Shown one piece after another: positions 35,591 to 43,483 of a DNA stretch of 64,000 bases (positions are counted from its first letter, which is position 1; each line of letters starts with the position of its first letter). The position numbers and the translations under genes were made by a program. The stretch is from positions 1 through 64,000 of the forward strand of contig NZ_JAMXFJ010000012.1 in the NCBI RefSeq assembly GCF_025460805.1, in the 5' to 3' direction. The notes beneath the pieces were generated by a model. The model saw nothing but the letters and a program-made list of their open reading frames with translations. It searched no databases and was not told the origin of the DNA. This stretch comes from Microvirga sesbaniae (lineage in GTDB: Bacteria > Pseudomonadota > Alphaproteobacteria > Rhizobiales > Beijerinckiaceae).

Positions 35591-35890
35591 CTAGACCCCG
35601 GGGTCGAAGATGTCCGGGACCTCGATGTCGAGGGCGGCGGCCATGTCCGCCACGTCCGGGTCATCCTCGAAGAAGACGGGATCCTCATCGAACTTGATCT
35701 TCGTCATGGTCGGCCGGCTCGCGAGCCAGGTCATGAAATCCTCGTACGCGTCGAGGTTTTCGAGCACGACCAGGAAGGACTTGCGGTCGAGAGAGCGCGG
35801 CGGTGCCGGCGGAAGGGCCGCCATGAAGGCGGCCTCCGCCTCGGACGACATTTCGACGTCGACGCCATCGATGTTCTTGTAGAGCGGCAT
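35591..35890 (-). CDS. Hypothetical phage protein
   Basis: This 99-residue, strongly acidic protein begins MPLYKNIDGVDVEMSSEAEA and ends in DIEVPDIFDPGV. GGGAGGG precedes the ATG. It starts 1 base after the stop of the tail-fibre gene, in the position often used for tail-fibre assembly chaperones. The charge and size fit, but no motif proves that role. Confidence 0.6.
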   Translation of the reverse strand: MPLYKNIDGVDVEMSSEAEAAFMAALPPAPPRSLDRKSFLVVLENLDAYEDFMTWLASRPTMTKIKFDEDPVFFEDDPDVADMAAALDIEVPDIFDPGV

Positions 35891-35891
35891 G

Positions 35892-37142
35892 TCATCCCTC
35901 CCATCCGTAGAGCGCCCATTTGGCATTCACCGGCTGCCCGTTTCCGAAGAACAAGGAAACGCCGCTCGAGCGATAGCCTCCGGACTCCAATCCGGCCGGA
36001 TCGAATCGACCGGTGACCTCGACCTGTGACATGATGTTCCCGGCCATGTGGTGCGAAACGCTGGATCGCAGCACATTCGAGAGGCTCCATGGGATGTTGG
36101 CCACAACCACATCCATGTCGAGCAGAGACCCTGTCTGCAAGTAATCGGAACTGATGGCGCGGATCGTGTTGGAGAGGCGGATGAAGAATTCGTTCGCTCC
36201 CGAGAAGACACCGCTCGCGCCGTTGCTCGCGACCCAGCTCCCGGCATAGTGGTTCTGCGGAGCCCCGGATGCATAGCTGAACTGACCGTACAGGATGGAA
36301 TCGCCTGTCGTCGGATAGAGGCCGGTCGCAACGATCTTGAACCTGTTGTACCCCGTCGGAAACGAAATGATGATGACGCTCGCGGACGTCGAAGACCCTT
36401 CAGCGAGCTTTGTCAGCGCTGCATTCGTGGAGATCGTCAGGGAGTCGAGCGCGTCGTTGTAGTCCTTGGAGATCCCCGGTCCGGCGACGATGAGGCTCGC
36501 CACCCGATCATCGACGGCCTCGTTGAACGCGATGGCGCTGCGGGCGGCTGCCTGACTGGCGGCCGTCAGAAGGGAGCGCCCCAACGCGGTGCTGTCCGCG
36601 ATATCGGTTGACGGATGAGTGTGCGTGGCCGGGGGACCCGGCGGGCCCTGCGGACCTTGCGGCCCTTGCGGGCCGGTCGGGCCTTGAATGCCCTGGATCC
36701 CCTGGATTCCTCGAATGCCCTGCGGGCCGCGAATGTCCACGGCGTCGGTGATGCTCGAGACCAGCCCCGTGGCGCCGATATAGTGGCCGGTGGCGGGCTT
36801 CGTCCCGGTACCGCCGGTCCAGTCGGAGACCTGAAGAACACGGCGCGCGCCGTCGTTGACTACGGCCAGGACCGGAGCCCAGCCCTTGTCGCCCTGGATG
36901 CCCTGCGGGCCCCTTATGTCGACCGCGGCGGCAATGTCGCTCACGAGCCCCGTGGCGCCGACATACTGACCCGTGGCGGGCTTGTCGAGCCGGCCGCCGA
37001 TCCAGTCCGAGACGCGAAGGACGCGGCGGGCGCCGTCCGGGACGACGGCGAAGACCGGAGACCAGCCGGGCGCCCCGGCAATGCCCGCCCGGAACGTGAG
37101 GCGGAGGTTCGAGCGCCCGGTGGCGCTGAGACGTGCCGTCAT
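35892..37142 (-). CDS. Phage tail-fibre-like protein with collagen-type segment and internal duplication
   Basis: The product is 416 residues. Residues about 25-79 and 87-144 are tandem copies of one module (GWSPVFAVVPDGARRVL and GWAPVLAVVNDGARRVL, each ending VDIRGPQGI). A short Gly-X-Y run (about 138-171, GPQGPQGPPGPP) follows. The C-terminal part is a beta-rich receptor or head domain with no recognised family (ends WALYGWEG). Collagen-like stalks are common in phage fibres. Overlaps the upstream gene by 4 bases. Confidence 0.75.
   Translation of the reverse strand: MTARLSATGRSNLRLTFRAGIAGAPGWSPVFAVVPDGARRVLRVSDWIGGRLDKPATGQYVGATGLVSDIAAAVDIRGPQGIQGDKGWAPVLAVVNDGARRVLQVSDWTGGTGTKPATGHYIGATGLVSSITDAVDIRGPQGIRGIQGIQGIQGPTGPQGPQGPQGPPGPPATHTHPSTDIADSTALGRSLLTAASQAAARSAIAFNEAVDDRVASLIVAGPGISKDYNDALDSLTISTNAALTKLAEGSSTSASVIIISFPTGYNRFKIVATGLYPTTGDSILYGQFSYASGAPQNHYAGSWVASNGASGVFSGANEFFIRLSNTIRAISSDYLQTGSLLDMDVVVANIPWSLSNVLRSSVSHHMAGNIMSQVEVTGRFDPAGLESGGYRSSGVSLFFGNGQPVNAKWALYGWEG
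36711..37070. repeat. Tandem duplication of about 180 bases within the tail-fibre gene
   Basis: Two consecutive modules (36906-37070 and 36711-36884) encode matching peptides that share GARRVL, VSDW, KPATG, GATGLVS and VDIRGPQGI. Base-level divergence shows that the duplication is not recent. Confidence 0.75.
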
Positions 37143-37471
37143 GGGAAATTGCCCTCGTTGATGGTGAGCGTGCCGTCGAAGATCTGGACGATGTCACCGG
37201 TCACCGTGCTGGTGGCGCGCAGGCCGTGCGGATAGTCGCCGACCGGCAACACGCCCTTCTCGATGCGGAAGGTCATCGTGGGCGCGTCGACCGTCAGGCC
37301 GTTGCCGACCGTCAGCAGGACGCTCGAACCGCAGCCGCCGACGGAATACGCGAACTCGTATTCCTCGAAGGGAAAGTCCGTCTCGCCGTCGAGCGCGAAG
37401 TCGAGCGCGAACAGCACGGTCGCATCGTCGGATGCGGACAAGCAGAACTGGTAAGGGGCGGAGTTGGCCAT
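37139..37471 (-). CDS. Hypothetical phage tail-associated protein
   Basis: This 110-residue beta-rich protein (ALDFALDGETDFPFEEYEFAY, VLLTVGNGLTVDAP) ends in GTLTINEGNFP. It overlaps the fibre gene by 4 bases, so the two are coupled. A baseplate or fibre-connector role is plausible from position only. It follows two terminators, so its transcription may start nearby. Confidence 0.6.
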   Translation of the reverse strand: MANSAPYQFCLSASDDATVLFALDFALDGETDFPFEEYEFAYSVGGCGSSVLLTVGNGLTVDAPTMTFRIEKGVLPVGDYPHGLRATSTVTGDIVQIFDGTLTINEGNFP

Positions 37472-37484
37472 GGCGGCTCCAACG

Positions 37485-37507
37485 AAAAAGGCCCCCGTGA
37501 GGGAGCC
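37485..37507 (-). terminator. Intrinsic terminator upstream of tail-fibre genes (proximal)
   Basis: On the minus strand GGCTCCC pairs with GGGGGCC around TCAC and is followed by TTTTT. It is the second of two in tandem just before the start of the gene at 37471. Confidence 0.75.
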
Positions 37508-37510
37508 CTG

Positions 37511-37538
37511 GAAAGAGAAAAGCCGCCCGGAGGCGGCT
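37511..37538 (-). terminator. Intrinsic terminator upstream of tail-fibre genes (distal)
   Basis: On the minus strand AGCCGCC and GGCGGCT arms flank a TCCG loop and are followed by TTTCTCTTTC, a weaker T-rich tail. Confidence 0.65.
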
Positions 37539-37659
37539 TGATCGGTTAGCGGGTGATTGGGCCGGCGACGGCTCCCGGTGCTGCGCCCGCGCCGCCGACC
37601 AGCGCAGCGGCGGCGGGTAGGCCTGGTGCGGACGAGAGCGGGCCACGCCGATGCCCCTC

Positions 37660-37895
37660 CCCGTCATCACCGGCTCACAGCACCCTCTCACGTCATCACC
37701 GGCCTTGTGCCGGTGATCCCGATGCGGTGAGGCGTTGTGCTTCAAGCAATCGGGATGGCCGGGACAGGCCCGGCCATGACGTGGGAAAGGTCACGCCACA
37801 GCGATGATCATCCTCCCCGTCATCACCGGGCTCGTCCCGGTGATCCCGCGTCCGAGAGGCGTTGCGCATCAAACAATCGGGAGGGCCGTAACCAC
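37660..37895. repeat. Palindromic intergenic repeat array 9
   Basis: Two full units lie inside the prophage between the ejection-like and tail-fibre genes. The 443-base gap (37472-37914) contains these repeats and two terminators, and no gene. Confidence 0.88.
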
Positions 37896-37914
37896 CAGGC
37901 ATGACGCGCCCTCC

Positions 37915-38661
37915 TCAACCGAACAGGCTGCCGAGCTTGCCCAGGCCGCCGCCCAGGAGTTTCGAGCCGAGCTGCAAGCCGCCCATGATGGCGCCGAAGC
38001 GGTTCGCGGCGGCGTTCTGCCCGGCCATCATGCCGCCGTGCAGGGCGCTCACGGCGCCGTCCGCCGTGTGCTGGGCCGTGCCGACCCCAAGACGCGTCGC
38101 ATCGCCATAGACCGAGGCCTTGTCCCGTCCCTTCTGGGTGAACAGGTCGGCCCGGTCGGAGAGGACGCCGGCCTGGCGGCCCGTGGCGTCGTAGCCGAGC
38201 CTGTTGAGCCCGTCGAGGCGGCCGAGATACCGGTCGTATTCCTGGTCCGCCATGTGGCCGGCCCGGTCCGAGATCGCCGCCGCGGTGTTGCCGGATCCGA
38301 GCATGCCCAACGCGGACGCCTTGCGCGCGACCGCGTCGGTCGCCTGGTCGACCTGGTATTGGTAGCCGGGGCCGGCGCGGAACGCCGCCACCGCGCGGTC
38401 GTGCCCCTCCGGCCCGTTCAGGCCGGCGGCATCGGAATACTGGCCGAGCGCCTTCAGGCCGGTGTCCCGGTAGGGATTGTAGAGCGCCTGTTCCTGCTGG
38501 TTCACGGCAAGGGCGCTCTTGTAGCCGCCGTTGAGGGATTTGAGGCTGGCGTTGCGCCCGCTCTTGATGCGCTGGTCGAGGCCCTTCTGCGCATTGTCCA
38601 GATAGGCCATTTCCGCCACGGCGGCGCGGCGGCCGGCGCTGCCGGAGAAGGGTGAAGACAT
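37915..38661 (-). CDS. Putative phage internal (DNA ejection) protein
   Basis: The 248-residue protein is Gly/Ala-rich and helical, with many Asp, Arg and Gln (YKSALAVNQQEQALYNPYRD, QYQVDQATDAVARKASALGM). It ends in small hydrophobic Gly-rich motifs (GLQLGSKLLGGGLGKLGSLFG). Composition, position after tail accessory genes and C-terminal glycine zipper resemble P22-type ejection proteins and related DNA-transfer proteins. No catalytic motif is present. Confidence 0.6.
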   Translation of the reverse strand: MSSPFSGSAGRRAAVAEMAYLDNAQKGLDQRIKSGRNASLKSLNGGYKSALAVNQQEQALYNPYRDTGLKALGQYSDAAGLNGPEGHDRAVAAFRAGPGYQYQVDQATDAVARKASALGMLGSGNTAAAISDRAGHMADQEYDRYLGRLDGLNRLGYDATGRQAGVLSDRADLFTQKGRDKASVYGDATRLGVGTAQHTADGAVSALHGGMMAGQNAAANRFGAIMGGLQLGSKLLGGGLGKLGSLFG

Positions 38662-38697
38662 GAGCGTCTCCCGAAGTTTGAAGCTGTGGGAAGGTGA

Positions 38698-39666
38698 TCA
38701 GCGCTTGCGCAGATCGAGAAGGATGGACTTGTCGTCGAACTGGAAGGTGAAGCCGGCCGTCGCGGCGATCCTGGCTTGCAGCCTGAAGATGTCGTTGTCT
38801 CTCACGTCGGTGATGAGCCGCGCCGTGAGAACGGGCGTGTAGTCGACGAAGACCGAGAGGGCGCCGGATCTCAGGGTTCTGATGTTCCCGTCCCGCTCGC
38901 GGATCAGCCGCCAATTGGCGCTCGTCGTGCCGCCGCTCGAGCCGACACGGTACATGAAATCGGCGATGATGAGGGCCGAATAGGCGCCGCCGTCCGTCTG
39001 CGCCGTGTGCGAGATGAAAGTGACCCAGTTCCCGCCGGTATCGCCGATCAGGTTCGAGGCGTTGATCGTCGAATCCTGAGGCTTGGTCACCGAGTTGGGG
39101 AAAATCTCCTCCGTGCCGATCCGCACCGGCACGTTGAAGGTGAAGATGTTCTGGCCGAGATCTGTATCAAACCCGTAACTGAACACGTTCGTGCCCGTCC
39201 CGCTGTCGGTGAAGTAGAGCTGGTTCGCGCTCAGCCCGATGGCCGAGGTGCCGTCGCTCTTCGCGATCATCTCGAAGCCCGTGAAGGCGTTCCCGGCGGT
39301 CAGGTAGATGCCATAGGCCGCTTCGGCCCCGGACGGCGTCGCACGGGCCCCGAAATAGACCTGCCCGCCGGCGGTGAAAGTCCCGACGCTCGCCTGGACC
39401 GTCGTGATCTGCTCAGCCAGGGCTTCGTCGGCGCTCGTGCGCGCGTTCGTCTCCTCGACGATGGAGTCCGAGTTGCCGTCCGTGTCGGAGCGCACCTCCG
39501 TCAGGCGCGTGTTCAGGTTGACGACCGTCGTCTTGTACCAGTTGCGGGCGAACTGGTCCCAGTCGAGCTGTTCCTTGGTCGGCAGGCCGTCCGGCGTCGT
39601 GCGCGCCACGGTGACGGGCAGGACCGGCGGCAGCCTAGCCAGATCGATCTTGTCCTCGGTGGGCAT
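38698..39666 (-). CDS. Phage tail-fibre/host-specificity protein (DUF1983-like)
   Basis: This is a 322-residue structural protein. An N-terminal helical region (TRLTEVRSDTDGNSDSIVEETNARTSADEAL, about residues 53-83) leads to a beta-rich part. The DUF1983-like pattern GTFTAGGQVYFGARATPSG and TGFEMIAKSDGTSAIGL matches central tail-fibre J-type C-termini. Its start shares one base with the stop of the gp10-like gene. It probably contributes to receptor contact. Confidence 0.7.
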   Translation of the reverse strand: MPTEDKIDLARLPPVLPVTVARTTPDGLPTKEQLDWDQFARNWYKTTVVNLNTRLTEVRSDTDGNSDSIVEETNARTSADEALAEQITTVQASVGTFTAGGQVYFGARATPSGAEAAYGIYLTAGNAFTGFEMIAKSDGTSAIGLSANQLYFTDSGTGTNVFSYGFDTDLGQNIFTFNVPVRIGTEEIFPNSVTKPQDSTINASNLIGDTGGNWVTFISHTAQTDGGAYSALIIADFMYRVGSSGGTTSANWRLIRERDGNIRTLRSGALSVFVDYTPVLTARLITDVRDNDIFRLQARIAATAGFTFQFDDKSILLDLRKR

Positions 39667-41048
39667 TACGGCGTCCTCCCCTGCGGGTCGGGAACGGACG
39701 CGCCCATGAAGGCGAAATCCTTCGCCGACGACGTCTTGAACCGGACCCGGAAACCGTGATGGGTCGAAAGCCCGAGCCGGTTGACCCGCACCGGGAACCT
39801 GTCCGCCTGTTCGAGCGGGCGCGTCACCGGGTTCGACCAGGTCTTGCCGCCGTCATGCGACCACGAGACGGCGACGTCGGTCTCCTCGGCGGGCGTGAAT
39901 TCCCCGAACAGGGATGGAACGACCATCCTGGTCGGATACTCCTTCAACGGGCCGCTCTCATAGGTGGCCTCGACGGTGGTTCCGGCTTCGGTCTTCACGC
40001 TTTCCGAGACGGTCAGAAGGTTCGTGGACAGCCTGTCGCCGATCAACCATCTGTCGTTGGCCTTCACGGATTTCGAGCCCCGCCAGCGGTTGAGGCCGGC
40101 GCTGACGCGCTCGTGCCATTGCCCGGTCCTGACGTTCAGCTCCCAGGTGCCCCGGTCGGACGAGAGCGACCAGAAGGCATTGCCGTTGAGGGTGTAGACG
40201 CAGGCCTCGAGGGTCGACACCGTGGAGGCCGCGATGAATGCCTCGACGTCCGGCGTCGAGACCTTCTCGGTCTGGTAGCCCTTCAGCGCCTGCACGGTCT
40301 TGTTGTGCGCCACGAAATACGGCACGTCGTCCCACCCGACCCCGAACCCCGCGATCGCCATGGCCGTGAGCAGCCCCACCGACAGGACGGAGGTGCCGCG
40401 CTGGAGCGGGAACGGGGAATCGCCGACATTGAGCCAGGGCTCGATGGTGTCCCGGCCCATGGCGTAGACCACGCCGGCATGGGAGACGCAGCGGATCAAC
40501 CCGTCGGGCTGGGCTTCGGCGGTGGCGACGCTCAGCGCATTGATGGCGGTCGCGTTGAGTTCCGAGGCGAAGATCCGCCCGTCGGCAACGCTGAAGATGA
40601 GAAAGGCGTCCAGGAATGCCACGCTGTTGGCTGTCGCCGGCAGATCCGCATCGGGATAGGCCGAGACCGTCGTCGGGGTGAGCACGTAGGCGCCGCCCGT
40701 CTCCCGCACCGCCACGATATCGGGCGTCGAGACGCCGCCGGAAACCTTGTTGTTGCGCGCGAGCGTCACGCCGTCCGTGCCGGGAATGGAGCCGGCGAGC
40801 GCCGTCACCGCGCCGTTGGCGGCCACCTTCACGACGCCGGCGGCATAGACCGCATAGACGTCGCCATTGACCTCGATCATGCCGCGCGGGGTGGACCTGC
40901 CCGCATCGGCGAAGACGGCGAGGCCCGGCGTCCTGAGATAGCGGATGCTCTCGCCCAGCGTCTCGGCATAGACGTTGATCAGCCGCCCCTGCCCTTCGCC
41001 CGGGCGCTGGCCCGGCGTCGATGACAGGGGATAAGGGAGGCTAGGCAT
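39666..41048 (-). CDS. P22 gp10-like packaged-DNA stabilisation / tail accessory protein
   Basis: The 460-residue protein opens with SLPYPLSSTPGQRPGEGQGRLINVYAE, the form seen in P22 gp10-type tail hub accessory proteins. A beta-propeller-like series follows (RGMIEVNGDVYAVYAAGVVKV, YVLTPTTVSAYPDADLP). It would close the portal after packaging. It is coupled to the gp4-like gene by a one-base overlap, as in P22-like tail modules. Confidence 0.75.
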   Translation of the reverse strand: MPSLPYPLSSTPGQRPGEGQGRLINVYAETLGESIRYLRTPGLAVFADAGRSTPRGMIEVNGDVYAVYAAGVVKVAANGAVTALAGSIPGTDGVTLARNNKVSGGVSTPDIVAVRETGGAYVLTPTTVSAYPDADLPATANSVAFLDAFLIFSVADGRIFASELNATAINALSVATAEAQPDGLIRCVSHAGVVYAMGRDTIEPWLNVGDSPFPLQRGTSVLSVGLLTAMAIAGFGVGWDDVPYFVAHNKTVQALKGYQTEKVSTPDVEAFIAASTVSTLEACVYTLNGNAFWSLSSDRGTWELNVRTGQWHERVSAGLNRWRGSKSVKANDRWLIGDRLSTNLLTVSESVKTEAGTTVEATYESGPLKEYPTRMVVPSLFGEFTPAEETDVAVSWSHDGGKTWSNPVTRPLEQADRFPVRVNRLGLSTHHGFRVRFKTSSAKDFAFMGASVPDPQGRTP

Positions 41049-41389
41049 CAGAAGCTCGTCATCGTGAGCGGACGGTAGGACGGCGGCCGCGCCGCCAGGC
41101 GCCGCAGGGGGGCCTCGGCTCTCGCCTTCGTGGCGTCGTCGACGGCGGGAAGGCCGAAATCCGGCGCGATCTCCAGGGCCAGGCGCGCGGCGAGCGGCAG
41201 GAACACCGCGTCGTCGATCCCGTCGGTGTCGTCCACATAGATGACATTGTCGAGACCGAGCTGCGCCGCGAGGGGATCGACGATGCCCGCGACGGCCGTC
41301 AGGTCCTCGGGGTGCGGCGCTTGCCCCGCCTGCAGGAGGTTGAGGATGCCGAGCGCCCGGGTAGCGAGCTCAGTCCTGGTTTTCGTCAT
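41048..41389 (-). CDS. P22 gp4-like head-tail adaptor
   Basis: This 113-residue helical protein begins ELATRALGILNLLQAGQAPHPEDL and includes LPLAARLALEIAPDFGLP. It matches the P22 tail accessory factor gp4 family in size, helix pattern and position before the gp10-like gene. It binds the portal ring in relatives. It overlaps the upstream small gene by 20 bases. Confidence 0.72.
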   Translation of the reverse strand: MTKTRTELATRALGILNLLQAGQAPHPEDLTAVAGIVDPLAAQLGLDNVIYVDDTDGIDDAVFLPLAARLALEIAPDFGLPAVDDATKARAEAPLRRLAARPPSYRPLTMTSF

Positions 41390-41600
41390 GGGTCACCTCC
41401 CGATGGGTCACAGCCTTCGCCGCCCGCCCGCGGCGCGGCGCGGGCGCTTCGCCCGCGATCTCGAAGAACGGGTTCGCTTCCGCCTTCGCCAGGAGGGCCG
41501 GGTCGTCCACCGCGACGGCCTGGCCGTCCAGGAACTCGATTCCCTGCCAGGTCACACGGGGCGCCGTGCGGTCACGGTCGCGATAGATCACGGTCGCCAT
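41370..41600 (-). CDS. Hypothetical phage protein downstream of missing capsid
   Basis: The 76-residue protein (MATVIYRDRDRTAPRVTWQG, then FLDGQAVAVDDPALLAKAEANPFFE) resembles small proteins that follow the coat gene in alphaproteobacterial podoviral prophages. The C-terminus is basic then acidic. Its retention right after the repeat at 41656-41775 supports loss of the coat region only. Confidence 0.6.
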   Translation of the reverse strand: MATVIYRDRDRTAPRVTWQGIEFLDGQAVAVDDPALLAKAEANPFFEIAGEAPAPRRGRAAKAVTHREVTHDENQD

Positions 41601-41655
41601 GGGGGCATTCCTTCAAGGGTTCGCAGAACGGGCGGCGGTCCGGAGACGGCCGCCG

Positions 41656-41775
41656 CCCGATGATGGGGTGGAGGGTGGTGTGAGCGGGTGGTGACGTGAG
41701 AGGGTGGGACGAGCCCGGTGATTATACCCTCCCCCCGTCATGGCCGGCCTTGTGCCGGCCATCCCGGTCCGGTGA
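41656..41775. repeat. Palindromic repeat array 10, at the capsid gap
   Basis: Half of a composite unit (GGGACGAGCCCGGTGAT, then GTCATGGCCGGCCTTGTGCC) stands where scaffold and capsid genes are expected. The portal stop codon (41738-41740) is part of the repeat. Confidence 0.85.
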
Positions 41776-43483
41776 GGCGGGCGGTCTCGGCCTGGGTCTT
41801 GTCGGCCCGGGCGAAGCTCTCGGCCGCCTTGCCTTCCTGGCCGGCGACCTCCGCCTCGGCCTGGCGGGCCTGGAGCCGCCGAGCGACGGGGTCGGGCTCG
41901 GGGGACATCATGCCGAGCACCTTGTCCTTGACCGCCTTCGGCAGGGCGGACATCTCGACGAACACCTGGGGCGGCACCGGGATCTTGCTCTGCGCCAGGG
42001 ACGACAGGATGTCGAACACGTCGCCCATGACGTTGGTCACGTCCGGGCCCTCGTCGAGGATGATGTCCACGTCGAGCTGCCCGAGGGCGTTGGCGATGAC
42101 CGGGTTGCCCATCGGGCCGATCTCGAGCCGGTTCACGCCGATGAACCGGGCCAGGCCGGCGTCGTCCGTGATGCGGATCCAGCGCTCCGCCGTCCACCAG
42201 GTGCGGACGGCGCACCAGACCGAGCGGTAGACGTCGAGCTTCCAGGCCCGGTAATGGGCCAGGAACGGCCCGAGCTCCGCGATGCCCGATTGCTGCATCA
42301 TGGCGAGCGCCCGGCCGGACCGGGCCTCCACGCCGGTGCCGACCACCGCCGGGTTCGGGCCGAAATTCTCGATCTCGCCCTTGGCGTCCTGGAAGTACTG
42401 GGTCTGCTGCAGGAATTCCTGATCGGCCTGCTCGATGCGGAACTCGTCCGAGGCGCCGTCGTACAGGATCACGCCGTCGGGCCGCGCGGCCTCGCGGCGC
42501 GCGGCCTCGATGTCGTCGAGCGCCCCCTTGCGGGCGATCACCTGGCGGGTGTTCATGATGTGCATCGCCTTGGAGCGATGCTGGTTGATGGCGTCCTGCG
42601 GGCCCTTGAGGCGGCGCACGAAGCCGTAGCGGTCCCCGTCGTGATCGACGCCGTTGGACCAGGCGCGGTAGCGGCAGATCGTGCGGCCGCGCGCGTCCAC
42701 GAAGGGCGACGCGCCCTGCGCCAGCGCCACCGTGTTCACGTAGATGCAGTAGCGCCATTCGCCCCGGTGCCGGTACCAGTGCTCGTTGAGGCGGATCTTC
42801 GTCCTCGCGTTCACCCAGAGCGGCGCCCGGTCGATCTCGTGCGCCGTCCCGTCGCCGCCGCCGAAGGAACCGGCCACGCGCTCGGACGCGCCGGGAAACA
42901 TCTCGTCGAGCTCGCCGGCCGAGACCCAGCGGGACACGCCCATGTAGCGCGCGTCCGAGAAGTCCGGCTGCACCGAGCGCGGGTCGTAGAAGAAGGTCGT
43001 CGGATCGACCGACGAGAGGGTGATGTCGGGGTCGGCGCCGTCGCCCGGCTCGAGCCCCATCTCGACGACCGCGATGCCATGGACGGCGGCCGAGAGCAGC
43101 GCCCCGGGCTCGATATCCTCCCAGCGGCTGGCGTCCAGGGCATAGCGCAGGACGATGGTGGACAGCTCGGCCCCGGCCTCGTGCCGGGGCGTGCGCGGAA
43201 ACGCCCTCGGGTCGGTCCTGAACCTCTGGACCACGCCCACGAGCCCGTCGATCTTGCGCGACAGCCGGTCGAAGGTGATCGGCGGCTGGCGGCGGTCGCG
43301 AAGCGTGCGCAGCTGCTCCTCGGTCCATTGCGCGCTGTGGTAATAGCGCCAGGCGGTGCGCTGCTCGTCCACCTCGGCGGCCTTGACCGCGACGTAGTCC
43401 GTGTATTGCCGGCGCAGGGCCGCCAGGGACAGACCGTCGTGGGACGGCCCGTCGTCTGCGGGTCGGGTTTCGCTCATGGGCAT
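41738..43483 (-). CDS. Phage portal protein (P22-like), C-terminus fused to repeat
   Basis: This 581-residue portal matches the P22-like portal family. It has YHSAQWTEEQLRTLRDRRQPPITFDRLSRKI (about residues 48-78), LRYALDASRWEDIE, PTTFFYDPRS, NTRQVIARKGALDDIE and ANALGQLDVDIILDEGPD. P22 portals are about 725 residues, so the C-terminal barrel is missing. The last ten residues (GPGWPAQGRP) are translated from the palindromic repeat, not from phage sequence. The start overlaps the terminase stop (TGATG). The truncation probably results from the deletion that removed scaffold and coat genes. Confidence 0.85.
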   Translation of the reverse strand: MPMSETRPADDGPSHDGLSLAALRRQYTDYVAVKAAEVDEQRTAWRYYHSAQWTEEQLRTLRDRRQPPITFDRLSRKIDGLVGVVQRFRTDPRAFPRTPRHEAGAELSTIVLRYALDASRWEDIEPGALLSAAVHGIAVVEMGLEPGDGADPDITLSSVDPTTFFYDPRSVQPDFSDARYMGVSRWVSAGELDEMFPGASERVAGSFGGGDGTAHEIDRAPLWVNARTKIRLNEHWYRHRGEWRYCIYVNTVALAQGASPFVDARGRTICRYRAWSNGVDHDGDRYGFVRRLKGPQDAINQHRSKAMHIMNTRQVIARKGALDDIEAARREAARPDGVILYDGASDEFRIEQADQEFLQQTQYFQDAKGEIENFGPNPAVVGTGVEARSGRALAMMQQSGIAELGPFLAHYRAWKLDVYRSVWCAVRTWWTAERWIRITDDAGLARFIGVNRLEIGPMGNPVIANALGQLDVDIILDEGPDVTNVMGDVFDILSSLAQSKIPVPPQVFVEMSALPKAVKDKVLGMMSPEPDPVARRLQARQAEAEVAGQEGKAAESFARADKTQAETARLTGPGWPAQGRP

